A program made the translations under genes and the position numbers. This document shows, piece after piece, positions 7,792-17,745 of a stretch of DNA of 39,114 nt. The number at the start of each line of letters is the position of its first letter. The stretch's first letter is position 1. The DNA is taken from positions 1 through 39,114 of the forward strand of contig MNRQ01000030.1 in the NCBI GenBank assembly GCA_001916035.1, in the 5' to 3' direction. Origin of the DNA: Clostridium sp. 27_14 (GTDB taxonomy: Bacteria; Bacillota; Clostridia; TANB77; CAG-508). Below the pieces are notes generated by a model, which did no database searches, was not told where the DNA came from, and was given only the letters and a program-made list of their open reading frames with translations.

Positions 7792-9420
7792 ATGATTACA
7801 ACATTACATATAAAAAATATAGGAATAATAGAAGAATTAACAATAGACTTAAATAAAGGATTAAATGTACTAACAGGAGAAACAGGAGCAGGAAAAACAT
7901 TAATAATAGACTCATTATCAATACTATCAGGAGGTAGATTTTCAAAAGAAATGATAAGAAAAGGAGAAAATAATTCTTATGTAGAAGCATGCATTTATTT
8001 GCCAAATAATGCAAGCAGTATAGATGGAAACATAATTGTATCAAGAGAAATAAACAGTAACGGAAGAAATTTATGCAAAATAAATGGAAGAATGGTTACA
8101 GTAAATGAACTAAAAGAATTTATGTCAAAAATCATAGAAATTCATGGACAAAATGACAACCAAACATTATTAGATAACAAATATCATCTAAAATATTTAG
8201 ACGGATACATAGGAAATAAATTAAACCAAAAACAAGAATATCAAAATTATTATAATGCTTATTTAGAATTAGAAAAAAAACTAAAAGAAAATTATGGAGA
8301 CGACAAAGAAAGACAAAGAAAACTAGACTTATTAAAATACCAATATGAAGAAATAAAACAAGCAAAATTAAAAGAAGGAGAAGAAGAAGATTTAGAAGAT
8401 AGAAAAAAAATAATTGTAAATGCAGAAAAAATTGCAGATAACCTAAAAGAAGCAGACAACGCACTAGGAAACAATGCAATAGACGCAATAAGTATAGCAA
8501 TAAGAGCATTAGAAAAAATAGAAGATATAGATTCCCAATATAAAGAAACAGCCAACAATCTAAAAAGCAGTTATTATGAATTACAAGAAATAGCTAGAGA
8601 AATTTCATCAAAAAGAGAAGATACAAACTTTGATGAGGAAGAAAGAAACATAATAGAAGAAAGACTAGATATTATACATGACTTAAAAAGAAAATATGGA
8701 AACACAATTAGTGAAATTTTACAATATAAACAAGAAATCAAACAAGAAATAGAACATATAGAAAATCTGGAAGAATACACGAATAAACTAAAAAAAGAAA
8801 AAAAAGAAATAGAAAAAAACATGGATATATTAGCAGAAAAAATACATGAAATTAGAGAAAAAGAAGCACAAGAATTAAGTAACAAAATAAATCAAGAATT
8901 AAAAGAATTAGAAATGAAAAATGCAAAAATACATGTAAGAGTGGAAAAACAAGAAGAATATAATAAAGAAGGAAAAGACAATGTAGCATTTTACATTCAA
9001 ACAAACCTAGGAGAAGACGAAAAAGAATTATCTAAAATAGCATCAGGAGGAGAAATATCAAGGACAATGCTAGGAATAAAAAAAGTACTAGCAGATACAG
9101 ACGAAGTACCAATACTAATATTTGACGAAATAGACACAGGAATTAGTGGAAAAGCAGCAAATAGTGTAGCACAAAAATTAGCACATATAGCAAAAAAACA
9201 TCAAGTGCTATGTATATCACATTTACCTAATATAGCAGCAATGGCAGATAATAATTATTTTATAAGCAAAAATATAGTAAATGAAAGAACAAATACAAAT
9301 ATAAAGCAATTAAATGAAGCAGAAATATTACAAGAAATAGCAAGAATTTCATCAGGAGAAATTAATGAAATAAGCTTAAAATATGCAGAAGAACTAAGAA
9401 AAAGAACAAAAATAGCTTAG
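7792..9420 (+). CDS. recN: DNA repair protein RecN
   Basis: An SMC-like ATPase that binds 3' ends at double-strand breaks and promotes recombinational repair. A 542-aa protein, with Walker A GETGAGKT near residue 31, then IIEIHGQNDNQTLL (the RecN Q-loop region). Long charged coiled coils at about 150-370 are followed by IASGGEISRTMLGIK (ABC signature) and LIFDEIDTGISG (Walker B). AAAGGAGG precedes the ATG by 7 nt. It is followed by eno, an atypical partner; the usual Firmicute neighbours argR and spoIVB are absent. Confidence 0.95.
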   Translation: MITTLHIKNIGIIEELTIDLNKGLNVLTGETGAGKTLIIDSLSILSGGRFSKEMIRKGENNSYVEACIYLPNNASSIDGNIIVSREINSNGRNLCKINGRMVTVNELKEFMSKIIEIHGQNDNQTLLDNKYHLKYLDGYIGNKLNQKQEYQNYYNAYLELEKKLKENYGDDKERQRKLDLLKYQYEEIKQAKLKEGEEEDLEDRKKIIVNAEKIADNLKEADNALGNNAIDAISIAIRALEKIEDIDSQYKETANNLKSSYYELQEIAREISSKREDTNFDEEERNIIEERLDIIHDLKRKYGNTISEILQYKQEIKQEIEHIENLEEYTNKLKKEKKEIEKNMDILAEKIHEIREKEAQELSNKINQELKELEMKNAKIHVRVEKQEEYNKEGKDNVAFYIQTNLGEDEKELSKIASGGEISRTMLGIKKVLADTDEVPILIFDEIDTGISGKAANSVAQKLAHIAKKHQVLCISHLPNIAAMADNNYFISKNIVNERTNTNIKQLNEAEILQEIARISSGEINEISLKYAEELRKRTKIA

Positions 9421-9517
9421 AGAATAATAAGAAACATTAAATATCACAACTAATTGAATAAAAAAAACAAAAATGCAAAGAATATTAAAAATACAAAAAA
9501 TGGAAGGAAGATGCAAA

Positions 9518-10756
9518 ATGAAAAGTTTTATAGAAATTGAAAATATTCAAGCATTAGAAGTTTTAGATTCAAGAGGAAATCCAACAATACAAGTAGAAGT
9601 ATCATTAGAAGGGGGATACACAGGAACAGCATTAGTACCATCTGGAGCATCAACAGGAAGTTTTGAAGCAGTAGAACTACGAGATAATGACAAAACTAGA
9701 TTTTTTGGAAAAGGTGTACAAAAAGCAGTAGAAAACGTAAATAAAAAGATAGCCAAAAAAATAATAGGAATGAATGCATATGACCAAAGAAAAATAGATA
9801 AAGAATTAATATTATTAGATGACACACTAAATAAATCAAATTTAGGAGCAAATGCAATATTAGGAGTATCATTAGCTGTAGCAAAAGCATCAGCAAATTC
9901 TTTAGATATGGAGCTATATCAATATCTTGGAGGAATAAATGGAAGCGAATTACCAATACCAATGATGAATATATTAAATGGTGGAAAACACTCAGACAAC
10001 AACATAAATATACAAGAATTCATGATAATGCCAATAGGAAGCATAACATTTGCAGAAAGACTAAAAAGAGGAGTAGAAGTATACCATACATTAAAAAGGG
10101 TACTAAAAGAAAAAGGATATTCTGTAGCAGTAGGAGACGAAGGAGGATTTGCACCAGACTTAAAAAATGAAGAAGAAGCATTAGATGTAATAGTAGAAGC
10201 AATAAAAAAAGCAGGATATGAACCAGGAAAAGAAATTGCACTAGCATTAGATATAGCAAGTACAGAAATGTATGAAGAAGCACAAAAAATAGGAAAAATA
10301 GGATATTATTTTTGGAAATCAGACATATTAAAAACCAAAGAAGAGATGATAAAATATATAGAAGATCTATGCAATAAATATCCAATAATATCAGTAGAAG
10401 ATGGATTAGCAGAAGAAGATTGGGAAAGTTGGAAAAAAATAACTAATGATTTAGGAGATAAAATTCAGCTTGTCGGAGATGATTTATTTGTAACAAATAT
10501 AAAAAGATTAGAAAGAGGAATAAAAGAAAATATAGCAAATGCAATACTAATAAAGCCAAATCAAATAGGAACATTAACAGAAACATTAGAAACAATAAAA
10601 AGAGCAAAAGAAAAAGGATATAAAACTATAATTTCACATAGATCAGGAGAAACAGAAGACACAACAATTGCAGATTTAGCAGTTGCAGTAAATGCTGGTC
10701 AGATAAAAACTGGAGCACCTTGTAGAACAGACAGAAACATGAATCACAAAAAATAG
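9518..10756 (+). CDS. eno: Enolase (short C-terminus)
   Basis: Converts 2-phosphoglycerate to phosphoenolpyruvate in glycolysis. A 412-aa protein beginning FIEIENIQALEVLDSRGNPT. Catalytic and metal-binding segments are intact: SGASTGSFEA, IQEFMIMP, GDEGGFAP, ISVEDGLAEEDW, LVGDDLFVTN, LIKPNQIGT and SHRSGETEDT. The end is unusual. Family members continue from TGAPxRxxR into VAKYNQLLRIEEEL; here GAPCRTDR is followed by only NMNHKK and a stop, about 10-15 residues short. The stop codon lies inside the terminator stem. The ATG at 9518 follows GGAAGGA; the longer in-frame start at 9473 lacks a site. Confidence 0.92.
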   Translation: MKSFIEIENIQALEVLDSRGNPTIQVEVSLEGGYTGTALVPSGASTGSFEAVELRDNDKTRFFGKGVQKAVENVNKKIAKKIIGMNAYDQRKIDKELILLDDTLNKSNLGANAILGVSLAVAKASANSLDMELYQYLGGINGSELPIPMMNILNGGKHSDNNINIQEFMIMPIGSITFAERLKRGVEVYHTLKRVLKEKGYSVAVGDEGGFAPDLKNEEEALDVIVEAIKKAGYEPGKEIALALDIASTEMYEEAQKIGKIGYYFWKSDILKTKEEMIKYIEDLCNKYPIISVEDGLAEEDWESWKKITNDLGDKIQLVGDDLFVTNIKRLERGIKENIANAILIKPNQIGTLTETLETIKRAKEKGYKTIISHRSGETEDTTIADLAVAVNAGQIKTGAPCRTDRNMNHKK

Positions 10757-10779
10757 CAATTAAACATTGCTATTTTTTA
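10748..10779 (+). terminator. Intrinsic terminator overlapping the end of eno
   Basis: AAAAAATAGCAAT pairs with ATTGCTATTTTTT across a 5-nt loop, ending in a T run. The 5' arm contains the last two Lys codons and the TAG stop of eno. Confidence 0.85.
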
Positions 10780-10843
10780 TTAGATATAGTAAAATATATA
10801 ACAAATAAAAGTGAAAAATAAAAGACGAAATAGGGAGAAAAAA

Positions 10844-12541
10844 ATGATAAAAAAATGGCAAATATACGAAAAAAACGAACAAACAGAAAATAAAATAAAT
10901 GAATTAGTAAAAAGAGAAAAAATAAACAAATTATTAGCCACAATACTAGTAAATAGAAATATGACAGAACCAGAACAACTAAAAATATTTTTACACCCAA
11001 CAAGAAAAGATTTCCATAATCCATATTTAATGCCAGATATGAGAAAAGCAGTAGACAGAATAAAACAAGCAATAAAAAATAAAGAAAAAGTAATAATATA
11101 TGGAGACTATGACGCAGATGGTATAACAAGTATAACAGTATTAAAAAGTTTCCTAGAAACAAATAACTTACAAGTAGATTATTATATACCAAACAGGCTA
11201 GAAGAAGGATATGGACTAAACAAACCAGCAGTAAAAAAAATAGTAGATGAAAAATACACATTAATGATAACAGTAGATTGTGGAATATCAGCCATAGAAG
11301 AAATAAAATATGCAAATGAATTAGGGCTAGAAACAATAATAACAGACCATCATGAAGTAGCAGAAGAACTACCAGAAGCCCTAGCAATAGTTGATGCCAA
11401 AAGAAAAGACAACCAATATCCATGTAGAGATTTAGCAGGAGTAGGAGTTGTATTTAAACTAATACAAGCAATATCAATAGACTTAGGATTACCAGAAGAA
11501 AAATACTTAAAATATTTAGATATAGTGTGTGTAGGAACTATATCAGACATAGTACCATTAAGAGATGAAAACAGAGTAATAGCAAAATTAGGACTAATGC
11601 TAGTAAACCAAACAAAAAATATGGGACTTAAATCATTACTAATATCATCAGGATATAAAACAATAGATTCAGGTGCAATATCATTTGGTGTAGCACCAAG
11701 AATAAATGCATGTGGAAGAATGGGACATGCAGAAAAGGCATTAAAACTATTTTTATCTAAAGATATAAATGAAGTAAATCAATTAACAACAGAATTAAAT
11801 GAATACAATCGAATCAGACAAGAAACAGAAAAAAATATATATGAAGAAGCATTAAGACTAATTCAAAAGGAAAACATAGAAGAAAAAAATACAATAGTAG
11901 TAGCAGGTGAAAGATGGCACCATGGAGTAATAGGAATAGTAGCATCAAAAATAACAGAATTATATTTTAAACCAAGTATACTGTTATGTTACGAAGATGA
12001 TTTAGCAAAAGGCTCTGGAAGAAGTATACCAGGATTTGATTTGCATGAAACACTTATGAAATGCACAGATACAATTGAGAGATTTGGCGGGCATAGTATG
12101 GCAATAGGAATTACAGTAAAAAAAGAAATGGTAAAAAAATTTAGTGATAAGGTAGAACAAATAGCAAAAGAATCAAACATAGCAGAAATAGTACCAATAA
12201 TATATATAGACAGTAAAATAGAATTAAGTGAAATAAACAAGCAAATGGTAGAAAGTTTAAAAGAATTAGAACCATTTGGAGAAGGCAATAAAATGCCAAT
12301 ATTTGCAATCAAAAATCTAAAAATCGATTCAATAAGAGCACTATCAGAAGGAAAACACTTAAAACTAACATTAAAAGAAAACAATACAATAATAAATGCA
12401 ATAGGATTTAATATGGGAAATTTAGCAGAAGACTACAGAATAGGAGATAAGATTGATGTAGTAGGAGTATTAGAAATAAATCATTTTAATGGTATAGATA
12501 CATTACAAATAAACCTTAAAGACATAATGAAATCAATATAA
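10844..12541 (+). CDS. recJ: Single-stranded-DNA-specific exonuclease RecJ
   Basis: A 5'-3' single-strand exonuclease of the DHH phosphoesterase superfamily used in recombination, mismatch and base-excision repair. A 565-aa protein. Motifs in order: VIIYGDYDADGITS (motif I, near residue 85), ITVDCGISA, IITDHHEV (the DHH motif), DLAGVGVVFK, IGTISDIVPL-like VCVGTISDIVPL, and GVAPRINACGRMGHAEKAL. These are followed by GERWHHGVIGIVASKI (DHHA1 domain), RSIPGFDLHETL and FGGHSMAIG. The C-terminal ~100 residues form the OB domain. AGGGAGA precedes the ATG at 10844. It runs head to tail with rel. Confidence 0.95.
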   Translation: MIKKWQIYEKNEQTENKINELVKREKINKLLATILVNRNMTEPEQLKIFLHPTRKDFHNPYLMPDMRKAVDRIKQAIKNKEKVIIYGDYDADGITSITVLKSFLETNNLQVDYYIPNRLEEGYGLNKPAVKKIVDEKYTLMITVDCGISAIEEIKYANELGLETIITDHHEVAEELPEALAIVDAKRKDNQYPCRDLAGVGVVFKLIQAISIDLGLPEEKYLKYLDIVCVGTISDIVPLRDENRVIAKLGLMLVNQTKNMGLKSLLISSGYKTIDSGAISFGVAPRINACGRMGHAEKALKLFLSKDINEVNQLTTELNEYNRIRQETEKNIYEEALRLIQKENIEEKNTIVVAGERWHHGVIGIVASKITELYFKPSILLCYEDDLAKGSGRSIPGFDLHETLMKCTDTIERFGGHSMAIGITVKKEMVKKFSDKVEQIAKESNIAEIVPIIYIDSKIELSEINKQMVESLKELEPFGEGNKMPIFAIKNLKIDSIRALSEGKHLKLTLKENNTIINAIGFNMGNLAEDYRIGDKIDVVGVLEINHFNGIDTLQINLKDIMKSI

Positions 12542-12641
12542 ATATGTTTAAAAACGCAATTTTTCCTATAAATAAAGCAACATAGTTTTTCTAATAGAGA
12601 AAAATAAAATAAATTTCTCAAACAAAAGGGGTTGAAAATAA

Positions 12642-14843
12642 ATGCAAGAAAAAGAAATAACAATACAAGATATAATATCAAAGAGAAAACAACACTCAAG
12701 AAGAGTAGATACAAAACTTATAATGAAAGCATATAATTTGGCAAACGAAAAACATAAAGACCAAAAAAGACACTCAGGAGAGCCATATATAATACACCCA
12801 ATGAATGTTGCATACATATTAGCAGATGTAGGATTAGATGACAGCACAATATGTGCAGCATTATTACATGATGTAATAGAAGACACAGATGTAACAGACC
12901 AAGATATAAGAAAACAATTTGGAGACGAAATTGCAGACATGGTAGAAGGAGTAACAAAATTAGGAACAATGAATTTTGTATCAGTAGAAGAAAGACAAGT
13001 AGAAGACTACCGTAAAATGTTTTTAGCAATGGGAAAAGATATAAGAGTAATAATAATAAAATTAGCAGACAGATTACACAATATGAGAACATTAAAATTC
13101 TTAAAAAGAGACAGACAAATAGCAAACGCTAAAGAAACAATGGAAATATATGCACCTTTAGCAAACAGACTAGGATTATATTCAATGAAATGGGAACTAG
13201 AAGATTTATCATTTAAGTATTTACACCCAGATGAATATCACGAATTAGTAGAAGGAATAAACAAAAAGAGAGAAGAAAGACTACAATTCATAGAAAAAAT
13301 CATGGCAGATATACGAGTACAACTAAAAAAACAACATATAGATGCAGAAGTTACAGGAAGAGCAAAACACTTATATAGTATATACAGAAAAATGAAAAGA
13401 GATAATAAGACATTAGATCAAATATACGATTTATTTGCATTACGAATATTAGTAAATTCAGTAAAAGATTGCTATGCAGCACTAGGTGTAGTACACGAAA
13501 TGTATAGTCCAATGCCAGGAAGATTTAAAGACTATATAGCAGTACCAAAACCAAACATGTATCAATCAATACACACAACTCTATTAGGAGAAAAAGGAAC
13601 ACCATTTGAGGTACAAATAAGAACATGGGATATGCATAGAGTAGCAGAATATGGAATAGCAGCACATTGGGCTTATAAAGAAGCAAGTTATTTTGGAAAA
13701 AAACAATCAGTAAAAGTAGAAGAAGACAAATTAGCATGGTTAAGAGAAACACTAGAATGGCAAAAAGATATGCAAGATCCACAAGAATTTTTAGACACAT
13801 TAAGAACAGAATTATTTGTAGATGAAGTATATGTATTTACACCAAAAGGAGCAATAAAAGTACTACCAAGAGGAGCAACACCAATAGACTTTGCATACAG
13901 TGTGCATGCAGAAGTAGGAAACCACATGACAGGATGCAAAATAAATAGCAAAATGATGCCAATAATAACACCATTAAGAAGTGGAGACATAATAGAAATC
14001 TTAACATCAGAAAATTCAAAAGGACCAAGTAGAGATTGGCTAAAATTTGTAAAAAGCACAGGTGCAAAGAACAAAATAAAAGCATGGTTCAAAAAAGCAT
14101 TAAGAGAAGAAAACATAGAAAAAGGAAAAGAACTAATAGAAAAAGAAATAAAAAGATTAGGATTTACACACGCAGAGCTATTTAAAAATCAATATATAGA
14201 ACCAATGTTAGAAAAATATAGATACAAAACTTTAGAAGAAATGTATGCAGCAGTTGGATTTGGAGCAAATTCACCAGTAAAAATAATAGCAAGAGTATTA
14301 CAAGAATATAGAAAAGAACATCAAGAAATAAATGTAGAAGAAAAAATACAAGAATTAAGTAAAGACCAAAAAGATAGAAAAGCCAGAGCAGCAGCGGCGA
14401 GCTCAGGAGTGGTAGTAAAAGGAATAGACAATTGCTTAGTAAAACTATCAAAATGCTGTAACCCTTTACCAGGAGACGAAATTGTAGGATACATAACAAA
14501 AGGAAGAGGAGTATCAGTACACCGCAAAGACTGTGTTAATGTAAAAGATTTGTTAACAGAAGAAAACAGAATGATAGATGTAGAATGGTATAAGGAAGCA
14601 AAAGAAAGTTACCAAGTAGAAATAGAAGTATTAGCAAATGACAGAAGCGGACTATTAGTAGATATATTAAATGTACTAAAAGACACAAAAGCAAAATTAA
14701 TGGGAGTAAATACAAGAACCACAAAAGAAAGAATAGCAATAATGGATATATCAATAGAAATAGACAACTTAGAAGAATTAAACAAAGTACAAAAAGTAAT
14801 TAGAAAAGTAGACAGTGTATACGAGGTAAGAAGAAAAAGATAA
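12642..14843 (+). CDS. rel: Bifunctional (p)ppGpp synthetase/hydrolase Rel
   Basis: Makes and degrades the stringent-response alarmone. A 733-aa protein with the full long-RSH layout. An HD hydrolase domain (about 50-190) has HSGEPYIIHPMNVAYIL, LLHDVIEDT and KLADRLHNMRT. The synthetase domain (about 240-350) has GRAKHLYSIYRKM, YDLFALRILV and DYIAVPKPNMYQSIHTT. It is followed by TGS (VYVFTPKGAIKVLPRGATPIDFAYSVH), the zinc-finger-like CLVKLSKCCNPLPGDEIVGYITKGRGVSVHR, and a C-terminal ACT domain. Both catalytic halves look intact. The RNA-polymerase-independent ribosome-binding part is also present. AAGGGG precedes the ATG by about 13 nt. Confidence 0.96.
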   Translation: MQEKEITIQDIISKRKQHSRRVDTKLIMKAYNLANEKHKDQKRHSGEPYIIHPMNVAYILADVGLDDSTICAALLHDVIEDTDVTDQDIRKQFGDEIADMVEGVTKLGTMNFVSVEERQVEDYRKMFLAMGKDIRVIIIKLADRLHNMRTLKFLKRDRQIANAKETMEIYAPLANRLGLYSMKWELEDLSFKYLHPDEYHELVEGINKKREERLQFIEKIMADIRVQLKKQHIDAEVTGRAKHLYSIYRKMKRDNKTLDQIYDLFALRILVNSVKDCYAALGVVHEMYSPMPGRFKDYIAVPKPNMYQSIHTTLLGEKGTPFEVQIRTWDMHRVAEYGIAAHWAYKEASYFGKKQSVKVEEDKLAWLRETLEWQKDMQDPQEFLDTLRTELFVDEVYVFTPKGAIKVLPRGATPIDFAYSVHAEVGNHMTGCKINSKMMPIITPLRSGDIIEILTSENSKGPSRDWLKFVKSTGAKNKIKAWFKKALREENIEKGKELIEKEIKRLGFTHAELFKNQYIEPMLEKYRYKTLEEMYAAVGFGANSPVKIIARVLQEYRKEHQEINVEEKIQELSKDQKDRKARAAAASSGVVVKGIDNCLVKLSKCCNPLPGDEIVGYITKGRGVSVHRKDCVNVKDLLTEENRMIDVEWYKEAKESYQVEIEVLANDRSGLLVDILNVLKDTKAKLMGVNTRTTKERIAIMDISIEIDNLEELNKVQKVIRKVDSVYEVRRKR

Positions 14844-14888
14844 GGTGTTTTCGGGGCCGGACTCAAAAAACACATAAAGGTCCAGTCC
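14843..14888. repeat. REP-like GC-rich hairpin, copy 1
   Basis: GTGTTTT and AAAACAC arms enclose CGGGGCCGGACTCA, immediately after the rel stop; a following GGTCCAGTCC can pair alternatively with GGACT. It is far more G/C-rich than its surroundings. The CGGGGNCGGACTC core recurs at 15566-15597. Confidence 0.65.
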
Positions 14889-14913
14889 ACGAATCATTGA
14901 AAAGGAGACAAAA

Positions 14914-15561
14914 ATGATATTAAAAGAACTTAAGATTAACACATTTATAGGAGAACCAACAAATTGTTACATAATATATGACCAAGAAAGTAAAGAAACA
15001 ATGTGTATAGACCCAGCAGGAGATGTAGAAAAAATAGAATACATGATAAAAGAAATATTAAAAGGAAATTTAAAATACATATATTTAACACATTGCCATG
15101 GAGACCATATAGGAGGAGTAACAGAACTAAAACAGAGATGTGGAGGTAAAATATTAATACAAAGAGAAGACAGTAAAGGATTAAATGACAAATACATAAA
15201 CTTATCTGGAATAATAGACATACCAGAAATTGAATTAGAAGCAGACTCAATAGTAGATGACGGAGATTTAATACATTTAGGAAATCTAGAATTTAAAATA
15301 ATACACACACCAGGACACACAAAGGGAGGATCATGTGTATACTGTGAAAAAGAAAAATGTCTATTTTCAGGAGACACAATATTTTCTGGAACATGGGGAA
15401 GAACAGATTTACCAACATCTAGTAGAGAAGAAATAATGCAATCAATCACAGAAAAAATACTAAAATTACCAGATGAAACAATAATATATCCAGGACATGG
15501 AAAACCTACAAAAATAGGAGAAGAAAAAAGAATTTATTTAGAACTAAAACCAAAGCAGTAA
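14914..15561 (+). CDS. Metallo-beta-lactamase fold hydrolase (glyoxalase II-like, YcbL type)
   Basis: A 215-aa cytoplasmic metal-dependent hydrolase. The dinuclear metal site is complete: THCHGDHIGG (around residues 67-76), HTPGHTKGG, FSGDTIF (bridging Asp) and YPGHG (last His). Short enzymes of this type resemble glyoxalase II (hydroxyacylglutathione hydrolase) but often lack a substrate-binding C-terminal domain, and their true thioester substrate is unknown. AAAGGAG precedes the ATG. It lies between rel and hisS, as in several Clostridia, and is bracketed by two REP-like hairpins. Confidence 0.9.
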   Translation: MILKELKINTFIGEPTNCYIIYDQESKETMCIDPAGDVEKIEYMIKEILKGNLKYIYLTHCHGDHIGGVTELKQRCGGKILIQREDSKGLNDKYINLSGIIDIPEIELEADSIVDDGDLIHLGNLEFKIIHTPGHTKGGSCVYCEKEKCLFSGDTIFSGTWGRTDLPTSSREEIMQSITEKILKLPDETIIYPGHGKPTKIGEEKRIYLELKPKQ

Positions 15562-15565
15562 CTCT

Positions 15566-15597
15566 AGGTGTTTTCGGGGACGGACTCAAAAACACCT
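15566..15597. repeat. REP-like GC-rich hairpin, copy 2
   Basis: AGGTGTTTT and AAAACACCT form a 9-bp stem around CGGGGACGGACTCA, starting 5 nt after the MBL stop. It matches copy 1 except for a few bases. A weaker GTGTTTT/AAAACAC hairpin at 15651-15675 may be a decayed third copy. Confidence 0.7.
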
Positions 15598-15694
15598 AAA
15601 AAACAAAGTAATATAAAAAATATAATTAGATTAAGAAAAAATTGTAAAGCGTGTTTTGAACTTAACCTAAAACACCTGGAAAGAAGTGAGATTA

Positions 15695-17002
15695 ATGAAA
15701 AAAGTAGAACCAAGAACTTTGGCAGGATTTATGGAATTACTACCAAGTGAACAAATATTATTTGAACAAATGAAAAACACAATAGAAGAAACATATCAGC
15801 AATACGGTTTTTTACCAATAGATACTCCAATACAAGAGCTATCAGAAGTATTATTAGCAAAAGCAGGAGGAGAAACAGAAAAACAAATATATAGATTTGA
15901 AAAAGGAGATACAGATATATCTTTAAGATTTGACTTAACAGTACCACTTGCAAAATATGTAGCTAAAAATTATGGAGTATTAAGCTTTCCATTTAGAAGA
16001 TATCAAATAGGAAAAGTATATAGAGGAGAAAAAGTACAAAAAGGAAGATTCCGCGAATTTTATCAATGTGATATAGACATAATTGGAGACGGAGAATTAA
16101 GCATTTTAAATGATGCTGAATTACCTAGTGTTATATATACAGTATTTAAGAAATTAGGATTTGACAATTTTACTATAAGAATAAACAATAGAAAATTATT
16201 AAATGGATTATTTGAAGAAATAGGACAAAAGGAAAATAGCACAGAGATTTTACGTATAATAGACAAAATAGACAAAATAGGAAAAGAAGCAGTACAAGAA
16301 GAATTAATAAAACTAGGAGTAGAAAAAGACCATGTAGAAAAAATAATGGCATTTATTTTAATCAAAGGAAACAATCAAGAAAAATTACAACAATTAGAAA
16401 ATTTAAAAATACAAAATGAAGAATTTAACCAAGGATTAGAAGAAATAAGACAAGTCCTAAAATATGTAGGAATTTTTGGAGTTCCAGAAAAAAATTATCA
16501 ATTAGATCTAACAATTGCAAGAGGATTAGACTATTACACAGGGACAGTTTATGAAACTTTTTTAAATGATTATAGAGAATTAGGAAGTGTATGTTCAGGT
16601 GGACGCTATGAAAATTTAGCAGATTATTACACAGATAAAAAACTACCTGGAGTAGGAATATCAATAGGTTTAACAAGGCTATTTTATAAATTAAATGAAC
16701 TAAATTTAATAAAAACAGAAAAGAAATCTGTAGCAGACGCATTAGTTATTTCTATGGTAGATAATATGGAAATCCCTATAAAAATTGCTACAAAATTACG
16801 AAGTCAAGGGAAAAAAATTGAAGTATATCTAAATAATAAAAAAATAAAAGCAAAATTCAAATATGCAGATAAATTAGAAATTCCTTATGTAATAATCATA
16901 GGAGAAGATGAAATAGCTAATAATACAGTAAAAATAAAAAATATGCAAACAGGTGAAGAAAAAGAATATAGCCAAGACAACATAAAAATAGATGATATAT
17001 AA
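15695..17002 (+). CDS. hisS: Histidyl-tRNA synthetase
   Basis: A class II synthetase that charges tRNA-His. A 435-aa protein with DISLRFDLTVPLAKYVA, FRRYQIGKVYRGEKVQKGRFREFYQCDIDIIG (motif 2), LDLTIARGLDYYTGTVYE (histidine-binding HisA block), CSGGRYENLA, GVGISIGLTRLF (motif 3) and a C-terminal anticodon-binding domain from about 335. The ATG at 15695 (MKKVEPRTLAGF) is preferred over an in-frame GTG at 15686, which would overlap the GAAGTGAG site. The upstream spacer has no T-box features (no TGGnACCGCG), so tRNA-dependent attenuation is not apparent. aspS, its frequent partner, is absent. Confidence 0.95.
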   Translation: MKKVEPRTLAGFMELLPSEQILFEQMKNTIEETYQQYGFLPIDTPIQELSEVLLAKAGGETEKQIYRFEKGDTDISLRFDLTVPLAKYVAKNYGVLSFPFRRYQIGKVYRGEKVQKGRFREFYQCDIDIIGDGELSILNDAELPSVIYTVFKKLGFDNFTIRINNRKLLNGLFEEIGQKENSTEILRIIDKIDKIGKEAVQEELIKLGVEKDHVEKIMAFILIKGNNQEKLQQLENLKIQNEEFNQGLEEIRQVLKYVGIFGVPEKNYQLDLTIARGLDYYTGTVYETFLNDYRELGSVCSGGRYENLADYYTDKKLPGVGISIGLTRLFYKLNELNLIKTEKKSVADALVISMVDNMEIPIKIATKLRSQGKKIEVYLNNKKIKAKFKYADKLEIPYVIIIGEDEIANNTVKIKNMQTGEEKEYSQDNIKIDDI

Positions 17003-17063
17003 AATTTTATCTTAGATGCAAAAATAAAGTATTTACCACACAAAATATATATCAACATTATAA

Positions 17064-17696
17064 TTATTTATATAGCAAAGTAATAGTATTGCCATTTTTT
17101 TCAATAAAACCATCATCTTTTAAAGACTTAAGTTCTCTCATCATAGCACTTCTATCTACACTTAAGTAATCAGCCAAATCAGTCAAAGAAAATGGCAAGC
17201 TAAAACTCTTACAAAGTGTTCGAGTTGATAAAATAGTAAAATAACCAAGTAGCTTATCACGAATAGAACGTTTAGTTAGCAATTCTACACGACTATTCAA
17301 ACTAATAACTTTTTGCATTATAAAAGCAGATAAATTATCATTTAAAAATTGATGAAATTTACAATTTGGCTTACATTTTTTTAAAATATTATCATAAATA
17401 AAAAAAAGTACATCACAACTTTGCTTAGCAACAACAAACAATTCATTATTTGTAGTAATAACATAAAAAACTTCACCAAAAATATCGTTTTTAGAAAAAC
17501 GTTCAACAATTGTTTTATTACCATTAAAATCATACCTAATTAATTCAGCTTGTCCAGAAGCTAAAATACAAAACTGATTACGTTTCTGAATATAAGTTGT
17601 AATAATTTCGCCTTTTTTAAAATGTTTTTTTTGAATCATAGAACAATTATGCTCACAACTATTTATAAAATTTGACATAGAAAGTAATTCATTCAT
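17064..17696 (-). CDS. Crp/Fnr family transcriptional regulator
   Basis: A 210-aa regulator. The N-terminal ~120 residues are a cyclic-nucleotide-binding-type beta barrel (FKKGEIITTYIQKRNQFCILASGQAELIRYD...NDIFGEVF). The C-terminal part is the winged helix (LPFSLTDLADYLSVDRSAMMRELKSLKDDGFIEKNG). Cysteine pairs CEHNC at the N-terminus and CKPNC near residue 110 could bind a metal or Fe-S centre, as in FNR-like oxygen sensors; this is inference. AAAGGA precedes the start. It is divergent from an NrdD-like gene with a palindrome between them, so redox control of that gene and of itself is likely. Confidence 0.9.
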   Translation of the reverse strand: MNELLSMSNFINSCEHNCSMIQKKHFKKGEIITTYIQKRNQFCILASGQAELIRYDFNGNKTIVERFSKNDIFGEVFYVITTNNELFVVAKQSCDVLFFIYDNILKKCKPNCKFHQFLNDNLSAFIMQKVISLNSRVELLTKRSIRDKLLGYFTILSTRTLCKSFSLPFSLTDLADYLSVDRSAMMRELKSLKDDGFIEKNGNTITLLYK

Positions 17697-17745
17697 TATA
17701 TAGTTCCTTTCACAATAATTTTATGAATGAATTATAACACTAAAT

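Noticed and set aside
15562..15694. T-box leader upstream of hisS
   Set aside because: The TGGnACCGCG antiterminator sequence is absent and the region is too short; only a small hairpin is present.
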